Origin: Burkholderiales bacterium RIFCSPHIGHO2_12_FULL_69_20
GTDB lineage: Bacteria > Pseudomonadota > Gammaproteobacteria > Burkholderiales > Burkholderiaceae_C
Direction of reading: 5' to 3'
Length of the DNA stretch: 42,480 bases
NCBI GenBank assembly: GCA_001770815.1
Contig: MESD01000215.1
Location: forward strand, 1-42,480
Below are positions 16,983 through 25,071 of this stretch, in pieces. Positions within the stretch are counted from its first letter, which is position 1; the number at the start of each line of letters is the position of its first letter. Both the position numbers and the translations under genes were made by a program. Under the pieces are notes generated by a model, which searched no databases, had not been told where the DNA came from, and was given only the letters and a program-made list of their open reading frames with translations.

Positions 16983-18413
16983 TCACCGGTTGGCGGCGTC
17001 GACCGCCGCTTTGGCGCCACTGCGCTGGCGCTGCAGAAAGCCCTGGTACCAGCGCGCGCTGTCCTTGGGGGTGCGGCGCTGGGTGGCGTAGTCGACAAAC
17101 ACGATGCCGAAGCGCTTGGCGTAACCCGAGGCCCATTCGAAGTTGTCGAGCAGGCTCCACACCATGTAGCCGGCCATCGGCACGCCCTGCCCCAGCGCGG
17201 CGCCCACCGCGGCGATGTGGCTGGCGATGTACTCGGTGCGGTCGGGGTCGTGCACCCGGGCCTCGCCGTCCTCCATCACGCACTGGTCCTTGAAGGCGCC
17301 GCCGTTCTCGGTGACGTAGATCGGCGGCACGCGGTAGTCGCGGTGCAGGCGCAGCAGCAGGTCGGTCAGGCCCTCGGGGTACACCTCCCAGCCCATGTCG
17401 GTGATCGGCAGCCCGCTGGCCTGCACGTCGACCGGACCGGCCGCGCTGACCACGTTGCGCGAGTAGTAGTTGATGCCCAGGAAGTCCATCGCCGTGGCGA
17501 TGGCGGCCAGGTCACCCGGCTCGGTGCGCGGCGCGTCGGCACCGAGGTGGTCGAGCACGTCCTGCGGATAGCGCGCCCGAAACAACGGATCGAGGTACCA
17601 GCGCAGCAGCAGGCCGTCTTCGAGCCGGGCCTGCGCGATGTCGGCCGGTGAATCGGTGGCGGGCTGCACCGGCGCCAGGTTCAGCACGATGCCCAGCCGG
17701 GCGCGACAGCCCGCCGCGCGCAGCGCCTGCAGCGCCAGGCCGTGGCTGAGCAGCAGGTGGTGCGAGACCTGCATCGCCATCGCCCGGTCGCGCAGCCCCG
17801 GCGCGAACACGCCGTCCTCGTGCCCCAGCTTGGCGATCACCCAGGGCTCGTTGTGGGTGGTGATGGCCGCCACGCGGTCGCCCAGCCGGCGTTGCACGCC
17901 CAGCGCGTAATCCACGAAGTGCTGCACCGTGGCGCGCGCCGCCCAACCGCCCTGCGCCTGCAGCGCCTGCGGCAGGTCCCAGTGGTTGAGCGTGAGGTAG
18001 GGCTGGATGCCCCGCGCCAGCAGGCCGTCGACCAGACGCTCGTAGAAGGCCAGGCCGGCCTCGTTCCAGGCGCCCTGGCCCAGTGGCTGCACCCGCGGCC
18101 ACGACACCGAGAAGCGGTACGCGTCCACCCCCAGCGCAGCGATCAGGTCGAGGTCTTCGTCGAGGCGGTGGCAGTGGTCGCAGGCGATGTCGCCGTCGCT
18201 GTGGTCGGCGATCGCGCCGGGCACGCGGCAGAAGCGGTCCCAGATCGACTCGCCCTTGCCGTCCTCGGTGGCCGCGCCCTCGATCTGGAAGGCGCTGGTG
18301 GCCACGCCCCAGACAAAACTGGGTGGGAAATGCGCAGCGGGCGCAGCGGGTGCAGCAGGCGCAGCGGGCGCAACGGGCTGGATGCCGGCGCGGGGATTCA
18401 AGGGCATGAGCAT
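16983..18413 (-). CDS. GH1-family beta-glucosidase
   Basis: A 476-residue retaining beta-glucosidase. FPPSFVWGVATSAFQIEGA is the GH1 N-terminal signature. The acid/base is Glu189 in TTHNEPWV, the nucleophile Glu369 in YVTENGGAF, and the sugar-binding WSLLDNFEWASGY block follows. A Pro-Ala run at residues 14-25, encoded by a 9-bp repeat, precedes the barrel. The start is MLMPLN at 18413 or the second Met at 18407; no strong ribosome binding site is seen. It follows the permease gene by 48 bp and lacks a signal peptide, so it should release glucose from short beta-linked oligosaccharides in the cytoplasm. Preference for beta-1,3 links is inferred from the operon. Family assignment is firm. Confidence 0.95.
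   Translation of the reverse strand: MLMPLNPRAGIQPVAPAAPAAPAAPAAHFPPSFVWGVATSAFQIEGAATEDGKGESIWDRFCRVPGAIADHSDGDIACDHCHRLDEDLDLIAALGVDAYRFSVSWPRVQPLGQGAWNEAGLAFYERLVDGLLARGIQPYLTLNHWDLPQALQAQGGWAARATVQHFVDYALGVQRRLGDRVAAITTHNEPWVIAKLGHEDGVFAPGLRDRAMAMQVSHHLLLSHGLALQALRAAGCRARLGIVLNLAPVQPATDSPADIAQARLEDGLLLRWYLDPLFRARYPQDVLDHLGADAPRTEPGDLAAIATAMDFLGINYYSRNVVSAAGPVDVQASGLPITDMGWEVYPEGLTDLLLRLHRDYRVPPIYVTENGGAFKDQCVMEDGEARVHDPDRTEYIASHIAAVGAALGQGVPMAGYMVWSLLDNFEWASGYAKRFGIVFVDYATQRRTPKDSARWYQGFLQRQRSGAKAAVDAANR
18334..18378 (-). repeat. 9-bp tandem repeat, five units, in the GH1 N-terminus
   Basis: Five units of the form GCAGCGGGC (+ strand) at 18334, 18343, 18352, 18361 and 18370 encode the Pro-Ala-Ala run before the GH1 barrel. 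The unit is a multiple of three, so copy change keeps the frame. Confidence 0.85.
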
Positions 18414-18461
18414 GGGGAGTCAGAGCAAGGCGAAGGCGAGAGAAGGGGTTTGCGCGGCGGC

Positions 18462-19286
18462 CTACTTGACCGCGCCGGTGGTCAGGCCCGAGATCAGTTG
18501 CCGCGACGACAGCATGAACAGCACCACCAGCGGCAGCGTGGCAATGGCCGAGCCGGTCATCAGCGCACCCCACTCGGTGTTGACAGGGCTCTGCAGGCTG
18601 CGCAGCGCCAGCGGCAGCGTGTACATGTCGGGCGAGCGCATGACGATCAGCGGGCCGATGAAGTTGTTCCAGCTGGCGATGAAGGTGATCAGCCCCAACG
18701 TGCCCAGTGCCGGCTTGAGCAGCGGCAGCACGATGCGCCAGTAGATGCCCAACTCGCCGCAACCGTCCATGCGCGCGGCCTCGATCAAGTCCTTGGGGAT
18801 GGCCGTGGTGACGAACTGGCGCATCAGGAAGATGCCGAAGGCGCTGGCCGCACCGGGGATGTAGAGCGCACGCGGCTGGTCGATCCAGCCCAGCGCGTCC
18901 ATGATCATGAAGGTGGGGATCATGTTCATGAACGACGGCAGCAGCATGGTGCCCATCACCAGCGCGAACAGCGCGTTCTTGTGCTTGAAGTCGAACCGCG
19001 CGAAGGCATAGCCACCCATCGAGCAGAACAGCAGCGTCAGCACGGTGGAGGCGATGGCCACGTACAGGCTCCAGCCCAAATTGCGCCAGAACGGCAGCCG
19101 CTCGGTGAGGATCTTCAGGTTGCCCGGTAGATCGTCGCCGAACCAGATCGGCGGCGGCAGGCTGAAGATCTCGGTGCGCGAGTGCGTGGCAAACACGAAC
19201 ATGAAATAGAACGGCGCCAGCATGATCAGCGCGCCGATGCCCACCAGCGCGTAGGCGGCCATGGGGGCGAGGCGATGGGGGTTCAT
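18462..19286 (-). CDS. ABC sugar transporter permease, MalG-like
   Basis: A 274-residue inner-membrane permease with about six hydrophobic helices. The start MNPHRLAPM at 19286 has GGGGAGA seven bases upstream, better than the longer open frame that reaches into the previous gene. The EAA loop that docks the ATPase is EAARMDGCGELGIYW starting at Glu169. The C-terminus LISGLTTGAVK is typical of MalG-like subunits of the carbohydrate uptake CUT1 group. It follows the partner permease by 17 bp. With the binding protein and MalF-like subunit it should import oligosaccharides from the periplasm. No ATP-binding subunit is encoded in the operon. Confidence 0.94.
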   Translation of the reverse strand: MNPHRLAPMAAYALVGIGALIMLAPFYFMFVFATHSRTEIFSLPPPIWFGDDLPGNLKILTERLPFWRNLGWSLYVAIASTVLTLLFCSMGGYAFARFDFKHKNALFALVMGTMLLPSFMNMIPTFMIMDALGWIDQPRALYIPGAASAFGIFLMRQFVTTAIPKDLIEAARMDGCGELGIYWRIVLPLLKPALGTLGLITFIASWNNFIGPLIVMRSPDMYTLPLALRSLQSPVNTEWGALMTGSAIATLPLVVLFMLSSRQLISGLTTGAVK

Positions 19287-19303
19287 CGTGCGATCTCCCC
19301 GCC

Positions 19304-20239
19304 TCAGACCGTGCCGGCCTTCGGCCGGAACGCGCGGTTGGTCAGCCAGGTGAGCGCGGCCACCACGATGAACAGCAGCCACGACATTGCACTGGCGGCG
19401 CCGAAATCGTTGAAGTCGAAAGCCATGCGGTAGAGGTAGATCGCCGCCGTCATGCCCGACTGGTCAGAGCCGCCGCGCCCGCCGGTGAGGATGAAAGGCT
19501 CTTCGAACAACTGCAGCCCACCGATCACGCTGAGCGTGACGCCGAAGAAGATCATCGGCTTGAGGCTGGGCAGCGTGATGTAGAAGAACTGCTGCAGGCG
19601 GCTGGCGCCGTCGATCCTGGCGGCCTCGTACAGGTCGACCGGGATCGTCTGCAGCGCAGCCAGGTACAGCACCACGTTGAAGCCCAGGTAGCGCCAGAAC
19701 ACCAGCAACGCAATCGCCGGCTTGATGCGGTCGGGGTCGTTGAGCCAGTCGATCGCGTCTGCCGGCATCAACCAGCCCAACACCGGCACCCGCGCCAGCG
19801 CCTGCAGGCCCACGTTGATCAGGCCGAAGTCGGTGGAGAACAGCGACGAGAACAAGATCGCGATCGCCACGGTGGAGGTGATGTAGGGCAGGAAGTAGGC
19901 CCCCACCACGCCGTTGCGCAGCCGCTTGAACGCGGTGTGGATGAACACCGCCAGCGGAATCGCCACCAAGTGCTGCGGCACGCCCGAGGCCAGCGCCAGC
20001 CAGGCGGTGTTGCCCAGCGACTTCCAGAACCAGTCGTCGTTCAGCGCGAAGACGAAGTTGTCGAACGCGACGAAATGCATAGCAGCCAGCCCGCTCGACG
20101 GCTCCCACGACTGAAACGCCAGGTACAGCGAAAAGCCCAGAGGGAACACGCCGAACACCGCGAACAGCACGACGAACGGACTGAGAAGGACATAAGGCGC
20201 CCAGCGGGGAGGCAGGCGCAGCGCAGCGGGCAGCTTCAT
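19304..20239 (-). CDS. ABC sugar transporter permease, MalF-like
   Basis: A 311-residue inner-membrane permease from the ATG at 20239 (MKLPAALRLPPRW). A GTG six codons upstream (20257) is also possible, and neither has a clear ribosome binding site. It has about six membrane helices, beginning YVLLSPFVVLFAVFGVFPL. The ATPase-docking EAA loop is EAARIDGASRLQQFF from Glu205, and the block ILTGGRGGSDQS that follows is common in CUT1 MalF-like subunits. It starts 25 bp after the binding protein gene and precedes the MalG-like gene. Substrate specificity is inferred from the operon to be glucan oligosaccharides. Confidence 0.94.
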   Translation of the reverse strand: MKLPAALRLPPRWAPYVLLSPFVVLFAVFGVFPLGFSLYLAFQSWEPSSGLAAMHFVAFDNFVFALNDDWFWKSLGNTAWLALASGVPQHLVAIPLAVFIHTAFKRLRNGVVGAYFLPYITSTVAIAILFSSLFSTDFGLINVGLQALARVPVLGWLMPADAIDWLNDPDRIKPAIALLVFWRYLGFNVVLYLAALQTIPVDLYEAARIDGASRLQQFFYITLPSLKPMIFFGVTLSVIGGLQLFEEPFILTGGRGGSDQSGMTAAIYLYRMAFDFNDFGAASAMSWLLFIVVAALTWLTNRAFRPKAGTV

Positions 20240-20264
20240 CGGCAACTCGGTTCGCACGGCCGGG

Positions 20265-21572
20265 TCATCGCTTGGCGCGCTGCAGCAGCAGGCGTTGCGC
20301 GTCGGCCAGCGCGGTGGCGATGTCCTTGCCGCGATCGAGCACCTTGTCGAGCTCGGTGTCGATCACCTCGGACGCAAAGGCATCCTGCTTGTGCACGTCG
20401 ACCGCGGCGATGCGCCGGGCCGCATCGCGCCAGTCCAGGCGCGCGGGCTGGCCGCCGAGAAAGGCGATCGGCTGGTCGAAGAACGCATCGTCGAAGGTCT
20501 CGAGCAGCGCCGGAAAGGCATCCTGCGACTTGAAGGCCGCCAGTTGCATCGTGCGGTCCAGCGTCATCAGCTTGACGAACTGCCAGGCCAGCGGCTTGTG
20601 TGCCGCCGGCGCGGCGCGGGCAATGGCCAGGAAGGTGCCACCGTAGGCCGCCATCGCGCCTTCGGGCAGCGGCGCGGCGCGCCACAACCCGGCGGTGGCC
20701 GGCGCCAGCCAGTTGTTGAGGTGGCCGGCCAGCCAGGCGCCGGTCATCTGCGTGGCGATGGTGCCGCGCTTGAAGCCCTCGGCCCATTCACTGGACCAGG
20801 CACCGACCTTGGCATCGAGCTTGTGTCGACGCACCTCGCGCGCCAGCTCGAAGGCCCGCACGAAGCGCGGCGAGTTGACCAGCACCCGCGACTGGCTGTC
20901 GTAGTACAGGCCCTCGCCCGGCTGGATGCCGGTGCGAATGACGATGTCTTTCATGTCACGCGCATGGGCCATCAGGTAGGCACCGGTGGCCGCCTTGATG
21001 CGCACACCGGTGGCCACATAGCTGTCCCACGAGCGGGTGAGATCGGCTTCGCCGACACCGGCCTTGGCCAGCACGTCGTGGCGGTACAGCAGCGTGCCGG
21101 GGCCGATGTCGGTGGGCGCGGCCACCACCTGGCCGCGGCGGTTGGTGGCCTGCTGGTAGGCATAGGGCACCCAGCGGGCCTTGAACTGCGCGATGTCGTA
21201 GGGTGCTGCCGCCAGGTCCTGCAGCCCGCCGCCCCGGGCGAAGCGGCCGACGTAGCCCACTTCGAGTGCCATCACGTCGGGCAGGTAGACGCTGGTCGAC
21301 AGCGCGGTGGTCATCGCGGTGTGGTGGTCGCTGAACTGGCGGCTGGTCACGCGGATGTCGACCGTGGGATGCAGCTGCCTCCAGCGCGGAATCGCGGCGC
21401 GCACGATTTCGTCGACCGCGGGATAGGCGGCCACCGTCAGCACCTGCTGTGCCTGCGCTGCACCCGGCCCGCCCACCAGCACGCCCACCAGCATGCCCAC
21501 CAGCACGCCCCCCAACACGCACCGCCGCGCCACGGCCCTGCCGGTGCTGATCAACAGTGTTCTGACGTGCAT
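20265..21572 (-). CDS. Extracellular sugar-binding protein of an ABC importer
   Basis: A 435-residue family 1 solute-binding protein. The start MHVRTLLIST at 21572 is chosen because GGAG lies eight bases upstream and because the promoter and operator lie further upstream; a longer open frame to 21794 would place the promoter inside the gene. A signal peptide is clear: basic start, hydrophobic run VLVGMLVGVLVGG, then AQA before QQVLTVAAYP. The mature part has the usual features (LPDVMALEVGYVGRFA, MTGAWLAGHLNNW). It binds the oligosaccharide in the periplasm and delivers it to the two permeases. It is the first gene of the operon under a strong promoter with a LacI operator. Confidence 0.93.
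   Translation of the reverse strand: MHVRTLLISTGRAVARRCVLGGVLVGMLVGVLVGGPGAAQAQQVLTVAAYPAVDEIVRAAIPRWRQLHPTVDIRVTSRQFSDHHTAMTTALSTSVYLPDVMALEVGYVGRFARGGGLQDLAAAPYDIAQFKARWVPYAYQQATNRRGQVVAAPTDIGPGTLLYRHDVLAKAGVGEADLTRSWDSYVATGVRIKAATGAYLMAHARDMKDIVIRTGIQPGEGLYYDSQSRVLVNSPRFVRAFELAREVRRHKLDAKVGAWSSEWAEGFKRGTIATQMTGAWLAGHLNNWLAPATAGLWRAAPLPEGAMAAYGGTFLAIARAAPAAHKPLAWQFVKLMTLDRTMQLAAFKSQDAFPALLETFDDAFFDQPIAFLGGQPARLDWRDAARRIAAVDVHKQDAFASEVIDTELDKVLDRGKDIATALADAQRLLLQRAKR
21471..21506 (-). repeat. 12-bp tandem repeat x3 in the binding-protein signal peptide
   Basis: Three units GCCCACCAGCAY (+ strand) at 21471, 21483 and 21495 encode the repeated four-residue block VLVG/MLVG/VLVG of the signal peptide's hydrophobic core. 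Gain or loss of a unit would lengthen or shorten that core by four residues. Confidence 0.88.
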
Positions 21573-21662
21573 GCCTGGGTCTCCGAGGGCCGGGCGTGCA
21601 GCGCCTGCACCGGCCTTGAGTTGGGCCGTGCCAGTCTCCAGACGGCGGCACGGCATTGCGCG

Positions 21663-21676
21663 TGAAAGCGCTTTCA
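21663..21676. promoter_or_regulatory. LacI-family operator in front of the transport and hydrolase operon
   Basis: TGAAAGCGCTTTCA, identical over all 14 bases to the site at 3412-3425. It starts one base after the -10 box on the - strand, so a bound repressor would cover the transcription start of the eight-gene operon. Confidence 0.88.
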
Positions 21677-21677
21677 A

Positions 21678-21707
21678 ACTATAGGGTGTGCAGCTTCGGC
21701 ATGTCAA
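21678..21707 (-). promoter_or_regulatory. Sigma-70 promoter of the transport and hydrolase operon
   Basis: On the - strand, TTGACA (21707-21702, perfect -35) is followed after 18 bp by TATAGT (21683-21678, 5/6 to the -10). This is the clearest promoter in the window. It directs the binding protein gene and, through tight spacing, the seven genes after it. The remainder of 21573-21810 holds the leader and no supported gene. Confidence 0.8.
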
Positions 21708-21810
21708 TCGAGGGAAAGCGAGCAGGCCCTGCGCTGGCCCGCTGTGCGGCGGCGACGGCGCGGTGCCTGTGCAGCCGCTGCCGCACAGGGCCACCCGGGC
21801 CGGACCCGCC

Positions 21811-22866
21811 TCAGCCGCGCAGGCGGCGGCTGGATTCGCGCGCGATCAGGCGCGGCGCGGGCACGTCGACGTCGGGGGTCTTGCCGGCCAGCAGCCGCAA
21901 CATCGCAGCAGCCGCCAATCGGCCCATCTCGTAGGCCGGCTGGTGCACCGTGCTCATCGGCGGGCTGGTGTACATCGAGGTCGGCAGGTCGTCGAAGCCG
22001 ACCACCGACACGTCCTCGGGCACCCGCAACGATCGCCGGTGCAGGCCCAGCATCGCGCCGCAGGCCATCTGGTCGTTGGCCGCGAAGATCGCCGTGAAGC
22101 GCTGGCGTGTCTCCAGCAGGCGGTCGACGGCCAGCAGGCCGCTCACCTCGTGGTACTCGCCCGGCACCACCAGCGCCGGGTCGTAGCTCAGGCCGGCCTC
22201 CTCGAGCGCCAGGCGGTAACCGCGGTGCCTGTCGTTGGCATCGGGGTGGTCGGCATCGCCGGCGATGAAGGCGATGCGCTGGTGCCCCATCTCGATCAGG
22301 TGCCGCGTGGCCAGGCGGCCGCCCTCGACGTTGTCGAAGTGCAGCGAGAACAGGCCCGCCGCCTTCAGTTGCCGCCCCGTCACCACCACCGGCAGCTGCT
22401 TGGCACAGGCCTTCAGCGCGGCATCGGTCAACCGGCCCGTCAGCACGATGATGCCGTCCACCCGGCGCGAGCGCAGCACGTCGATGCAGCGCGCTTCGGT
22501 GGCGGCATTCCAGTGGCCGCTGACGAACAGCGGGCTGTAGCCGGCGGGGTCGAGTTCGTCCTCGATGCCGCGCAGCGCGGCGCCGTAGAACGGGCTGTCG
22601 ATGGCCTGCGTGACCACGCCCACGCTCAGCGTGCGGCCCCCGGCCAGGCCACGCGCGATCGGATTGGGCACAAAGCCCAGCCTGGCGATGGCGTCGTCGA
22701 CGGCCTGCTTCTTCAGGCCGCTGACCACCGCCGTGCCGTTGAGGATGCGCGAGACCGTGCTGGGCGACACACCCGCCGCCTGCGCCACCATCTCGAGCGT
22801 GATGGGCCCGCTGGCGTGGCTGGCCGACGCCCGTGCGGCCCTGGGCTTGCTGGGAGTGGGCTTCAT
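21811..22866 (-). CDS. LacI/GalR-family transcriptional repressor
   Basis: A 351-residue regulator. The N-terminal helix-turn-helix is ITLEMVAQAAGVSPSTVSRI at about residues 22-41, followed by the hinge LNGTAVVSGLKKQAVDDAI and GFVPNPIARGL. The periplasmic-binding-protein-like sensor domain has VDGIIVLTGR, RIAFIAGDADHPDA and ISVVGFDDLP-like VSVVGFDDLPTSMY. It lies 238 bp upstream of the operon on the same strand. The same palindrome sits before the receptor gene, before the operon, and in degenerate form before this gene itself, so it is very probably the repressor of all three. The inducer is inferred to be glucose-containing oligosaccharides of beta-1,3 type. Confidence 0.94.
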   Translation of the reverse strand: MKPTPSKPRAARASASHASGPITLEMVAQAAGVSPSTVSRILNGTAVVSGLKKQAVDDAIARLGFVPNPIARGLAGGRTLSVGVVTQAIDSPFYGAALRGIEDELDPAGYSPLFVSGHWNAATEARCIDVLRSRRVDGIIVLTGRLTDAALKACAKQLPVVVTGRQLKAAGLFSLHFDNVEGGRLATRHLIEMGHQRIAFIAGDADHPDANDRHRGYRLALEEAGLSYDPALVVPGEYHEVSGLLAVDRLLETRQRFTAIFAANDQMACGAMLGLHRRSLRVPEDVSVVGFDDLPTSMYTSPPMSTVHQPAYEMGRLAAAAMLRLLAGKTPDVDVPAPRLIARESSRRLRG

Positions 22867-22940
22867 CGGCGGCCGCTGTACGTCATCGGACGCAGTGTAA
22901 GCGTGACACTGGCGGCCAGACCGCTGCAGCGGGGGGGTGA

Positions 22941-22954
22941 TGATGGCGCTTTCA
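22941..22954. promoter_or_regulatory. Degenerate LacI operator upstream of the repressor gene
   Basis: TGATGGCGCTTTCA matches the operator palindrome at 12 of 14 positions, with the right half intact. It lies 75 bp before the repressor start, fitting autoregulation. The rest of the 22867-23139 gap between divergent genes shows no clear promoter and no other supported feature. Confidence 0.5.
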
Positions 22955-23139
22955 GCGTTGGCCGCCCGCCATGCGCTGCGCCACCACGGCGGCAGCGATG
23001 AAGACGTCCGTTCCGACGACGCGATCCGCTGCGCGCCGCGCTAGCATTTGATGACACGGTCCGCATCAAGACGGCAAACGCCCGTTCATCCGAGGCGGGC
23101 CTTCACCGACCCACCAGAACAGCGAAGCAGGAGATGGCA

Positions 23140-23817
23140 ATGGAATTCGATGACGTGGTCCAGGGGCGCCGGAGCATCCGGGGCTACCTGAAGCAGCCGG
23201 TCCCCCAGGCGTTGATCCGGGAGATCCTCGCACTGGCCATGCGCGCGCCGACCTCGCTCAACACCCAGCCCTGGAACTTCTACGTGGTCACCGGCGACGT
23301 GCTCGACCGCATCCGCCGGGGCAATGTGGAGCGCAACCTCGCCGGCGTGCCGGATTCGCGTGAATTCCGCATGGGCCCGGGCTATGAAGGCGCGCACCGC
23401 GAGCGGCAGATCGGCGTGGCCAAGCAGCTCTTCGCGGCGATGGGCATAGAGCGCGACAACAAGGAGAAGCGGCAGGACTGGGTGTTACGCGGCTTCCGCC
23501 AGTTCGACGCGCCGGTGTCGATCGTCGTGACCTACGACCGCTCCATCCAGGGCAGCGACATCGCCCCGTTCGACTGCGGCGGCGTGGTCAACTGCATCGT
23601 CAATGCCGCCTGGTCGCGTGGGCTGGGCTGCGTGATCAACAGCCAGGGCATCATGCAGTCACCCGTCGTGCGCGCCGAAGCGGGCATCCCGGACGACCAG
23701 GTGATCCAGACCTGCATCGCGATGGGCTGGCCGGACGACAGCTTCCCCGCCAACGCGGTGGTCTCGCAGCGCAAGTCGGTGGACGAGGCTGCGGTGTTCG
23801 TGGGCTTCGCCGACTGA
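23140..23817 (+). CDS. Nitroreductase-family FMN oxidoreductase
   Basis: A 225-residue protein of the NfsA/NfsB-like nitroreductase fold. The N-terminal RRSIRGYLKQPVP and RAPTSLNTQPWNFYVVTG are the FMN-binding signatures; DCGGVVNCIVNAAWSRGLG is the dimer and cofactor region. The start is set at ATG 23140 (MEFDDVVQGRRS) because AGGAG at 23129-23133 is six bases upstream; ATG 23134 directly abuts that site and is less likely. Such enzymes reduce nitro groups, quinones or flavins with NAD(P)H. It is divergent from the lacI-type gene and not obviously part of the glucan regulon. Whether it supplies reduced flavin to the halogenases is speculative. Confidence 0.92.
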   Translation: MEFDDVVQGRRSIRGYLKQPVPQALIREILALAMRAPTSLNTQPWNFYVVTGDVLDRIRRGNVERNLAGVPDSREFRMGPGYEGAHRERQIGVAKQLFAAMGIERDNKEKRQDWVLRGFRQFDAPVSIVVTYDRSIQGSDIAPFDCGGVVNCIVNAAWSRGLGCVINSQGIMQSPVVRAEAGIPDDQVIQTCIAMGWPDDSFPANAVVSQRKSVDEAAVFVGFAD

Positions 23818-23860
23818 TCGGTGGCCTTCATACGCACCGGCGCATGCACAGCGGACGGCA

Positions 23861-24355
23861 ATGAAGACGCTGCTGATCGTCTACCACTCGATGACCGACG
23901 GCACGCGCCAGATGGCGGCGGCGGCCGCGGCTGGTGCGGGCGGCGAGGCGGCCAGCGTGCGGGCCACCCTGCTGCACGCCAGCGCCGCAGGCCCTGCCGA
24001 CGTGCTGGGCGCCGATGCCTACCTGTTCGCAACGCCCGAGAACCTGGCGTCGATGTCGGGGCTGATGAAGGACTTCTTCGACCGCAGCTACTACGCTGCG
24101 CTCGACCGCATCAACGGCCGGCCGTACGCGACGATGGTCTGCGCCGGCAGCGACGGTCGCAACGCCGCACGCCAGATCGAACGCATCGCCACCGGCTGGC
24201 GTCTCAAGCCGATCGCCGAGCCGTTGATCGTATGCACCCAGGCCCAGACGCCCAAACAGATCCTGCGCACCAAGCAGATCGCACCGCAGGACCTGGCCCG
24301 CTGCGCTGAACTGGGTGCCGCACTGGCAGCGGGATTGAGCCTGGGCGTTTTCTGA
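23861..24355 (+). CDS. Flavodoxin-like / NAD(P)H-dependent FMN reductase-like protein
   Basis: A 164-residue protein with a flavodoxin-type start, MKTLLIVYHSMTDGTRQMA, where the YHSMTDGTRQ loop would hold the FMN phosphate. ADAYLFATPENLASMSG and MKDFFDRSYY match the second flavin-contact region of the NADPH-dependent FMN reductase and flavodoxin superfamily. It follows the nitroreductase by 43 bp and is probably co-transcribed. It may serve as an electron carrier or quinone/flavin reductase; substrate unknown. Confidence 0.82.
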   Translation: MKTLLIVYHSMTDGTRQMAAAAAAGAGGEAASVRATLLHASAAGPADVLGADAYLFATPENLASMSGLMKDFFDRSYYAALDRINGRPYATMVCAGSDGRNAARQIERIATGWRLKPIAEPLIVCTQAQTPKQILRTKQIAPQDLARCAELGAALAAGLSLGVF

Positions 24356-24378
24356 CGCCGCCCGCAGGCCAGCCTCGC

Positions 24379-24927
24379 TCAGCCGCCCTCGCGCGTCGGC
24401 CGGTACCAGCGCGGAAAGAACTTCGCCACCTGCGGCCCCGATGATTTCAGCGCGTGGCAGCCATCGATGCTGAATGGCTGCTCGTCGGTGTTCTGCGTCA
24501 GGTCGTTCCACATCGCCTGCAGCGCCGCGCTGCCCATCGCGCCGGCCAGCTCGTTGATGTGGGTGCAGCCGGCCGTGCGGCCGAACAGGCGGCGGATGGC
24601 ATCGCGGTAACCACGCGCCACGCGCACACCGACCAGTTGCTGGTAGTCGGGGGTGATCTCGCCGCAGGCGCTGCCGTAAGGCCCGGCATCGGTGACGGCC
24701 TGCACCGCGATGATGGTCGCGGTCTTGTCCACCGTCATGCGCAACCACATCGAGTGCATCGGCTCGCCGGGTGGCAGCAGACCGTCGGCTTTGGGTATCG
24801 GCGCCGACCAGGCGTCAGTGAGATGGCCTTCGATGTCCCACTGCCCGTCGGTGCGGGCGTAGGCGCGGATCGTGATCGAACGCTGGTGCGAGGCTTCGCG
24901 GGCGCAATCGGGTGCAGGCAAGGGCAT
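24379..24927 (-). CDS. DUF2889-family protein
   Basis: A 182-residue protein matching the DUF2889 family (Pfam PF11136), with REASHQRSITIRAYARTDGQ at the start, WDIEGHLTDAW, and the conserved GCTHINELAGAMGSAALQA. The function of the family is not established. It ends 23 bp from the convergent flavodoxin-like gene. It lies 144 bp downstream of the giant LEPR-XLL gene on the same strand; that 144-bp gap contains no clear terminator and no supported gene. No signal peptide or membrane helix is seen. Confidence 0.85.
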   Translation of the reverse strand: MPLPAPDCAREASHQRSITIRAYARTDGQWDIEGHLTDAWSAPIPKADGLLPPGEPMHSMWLRMTVDKTATIIAVQAVTDAGPYGSACGEITPDYQQLVGVRVARGYRDAIRRLFGRTAGCTHINELAGAMGSAALQAMWNDLTQNTDEQPFSIDGCHALKSSGPQVAKFFPRWYRPTREGG

Positions 24928-25071
24928 GGGACGCAGGGGGAGAGTGAAGTGGGAGCGATGCCAAGCCTACACCGGCCACCGTGGCACCGCCTCACGGGAG
25001 CACCGCGGCCCGGCAGACGTGCAGCCCGACAAACGCGCGGATCGGCCGTGCGGTGCCTGGGCCGTTGGTGT

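Noticed and set aside
21573-21794. Longer N-terminus for the sugar-binding protein.
   Set aside because: It would put the promoter and operator inside the gene and hide the signal peptide; the ATG at 21572 has GGAG eight bases upstream.
24928-25071. Possible terminator hairpin between the LEPR-XLL gene and the DUF2889 gene.
   Set aside because: Only a 5-bp GGCC-type stem with a long loop is found and no T-run follows; this is expected by chance in GC-rich DNA.
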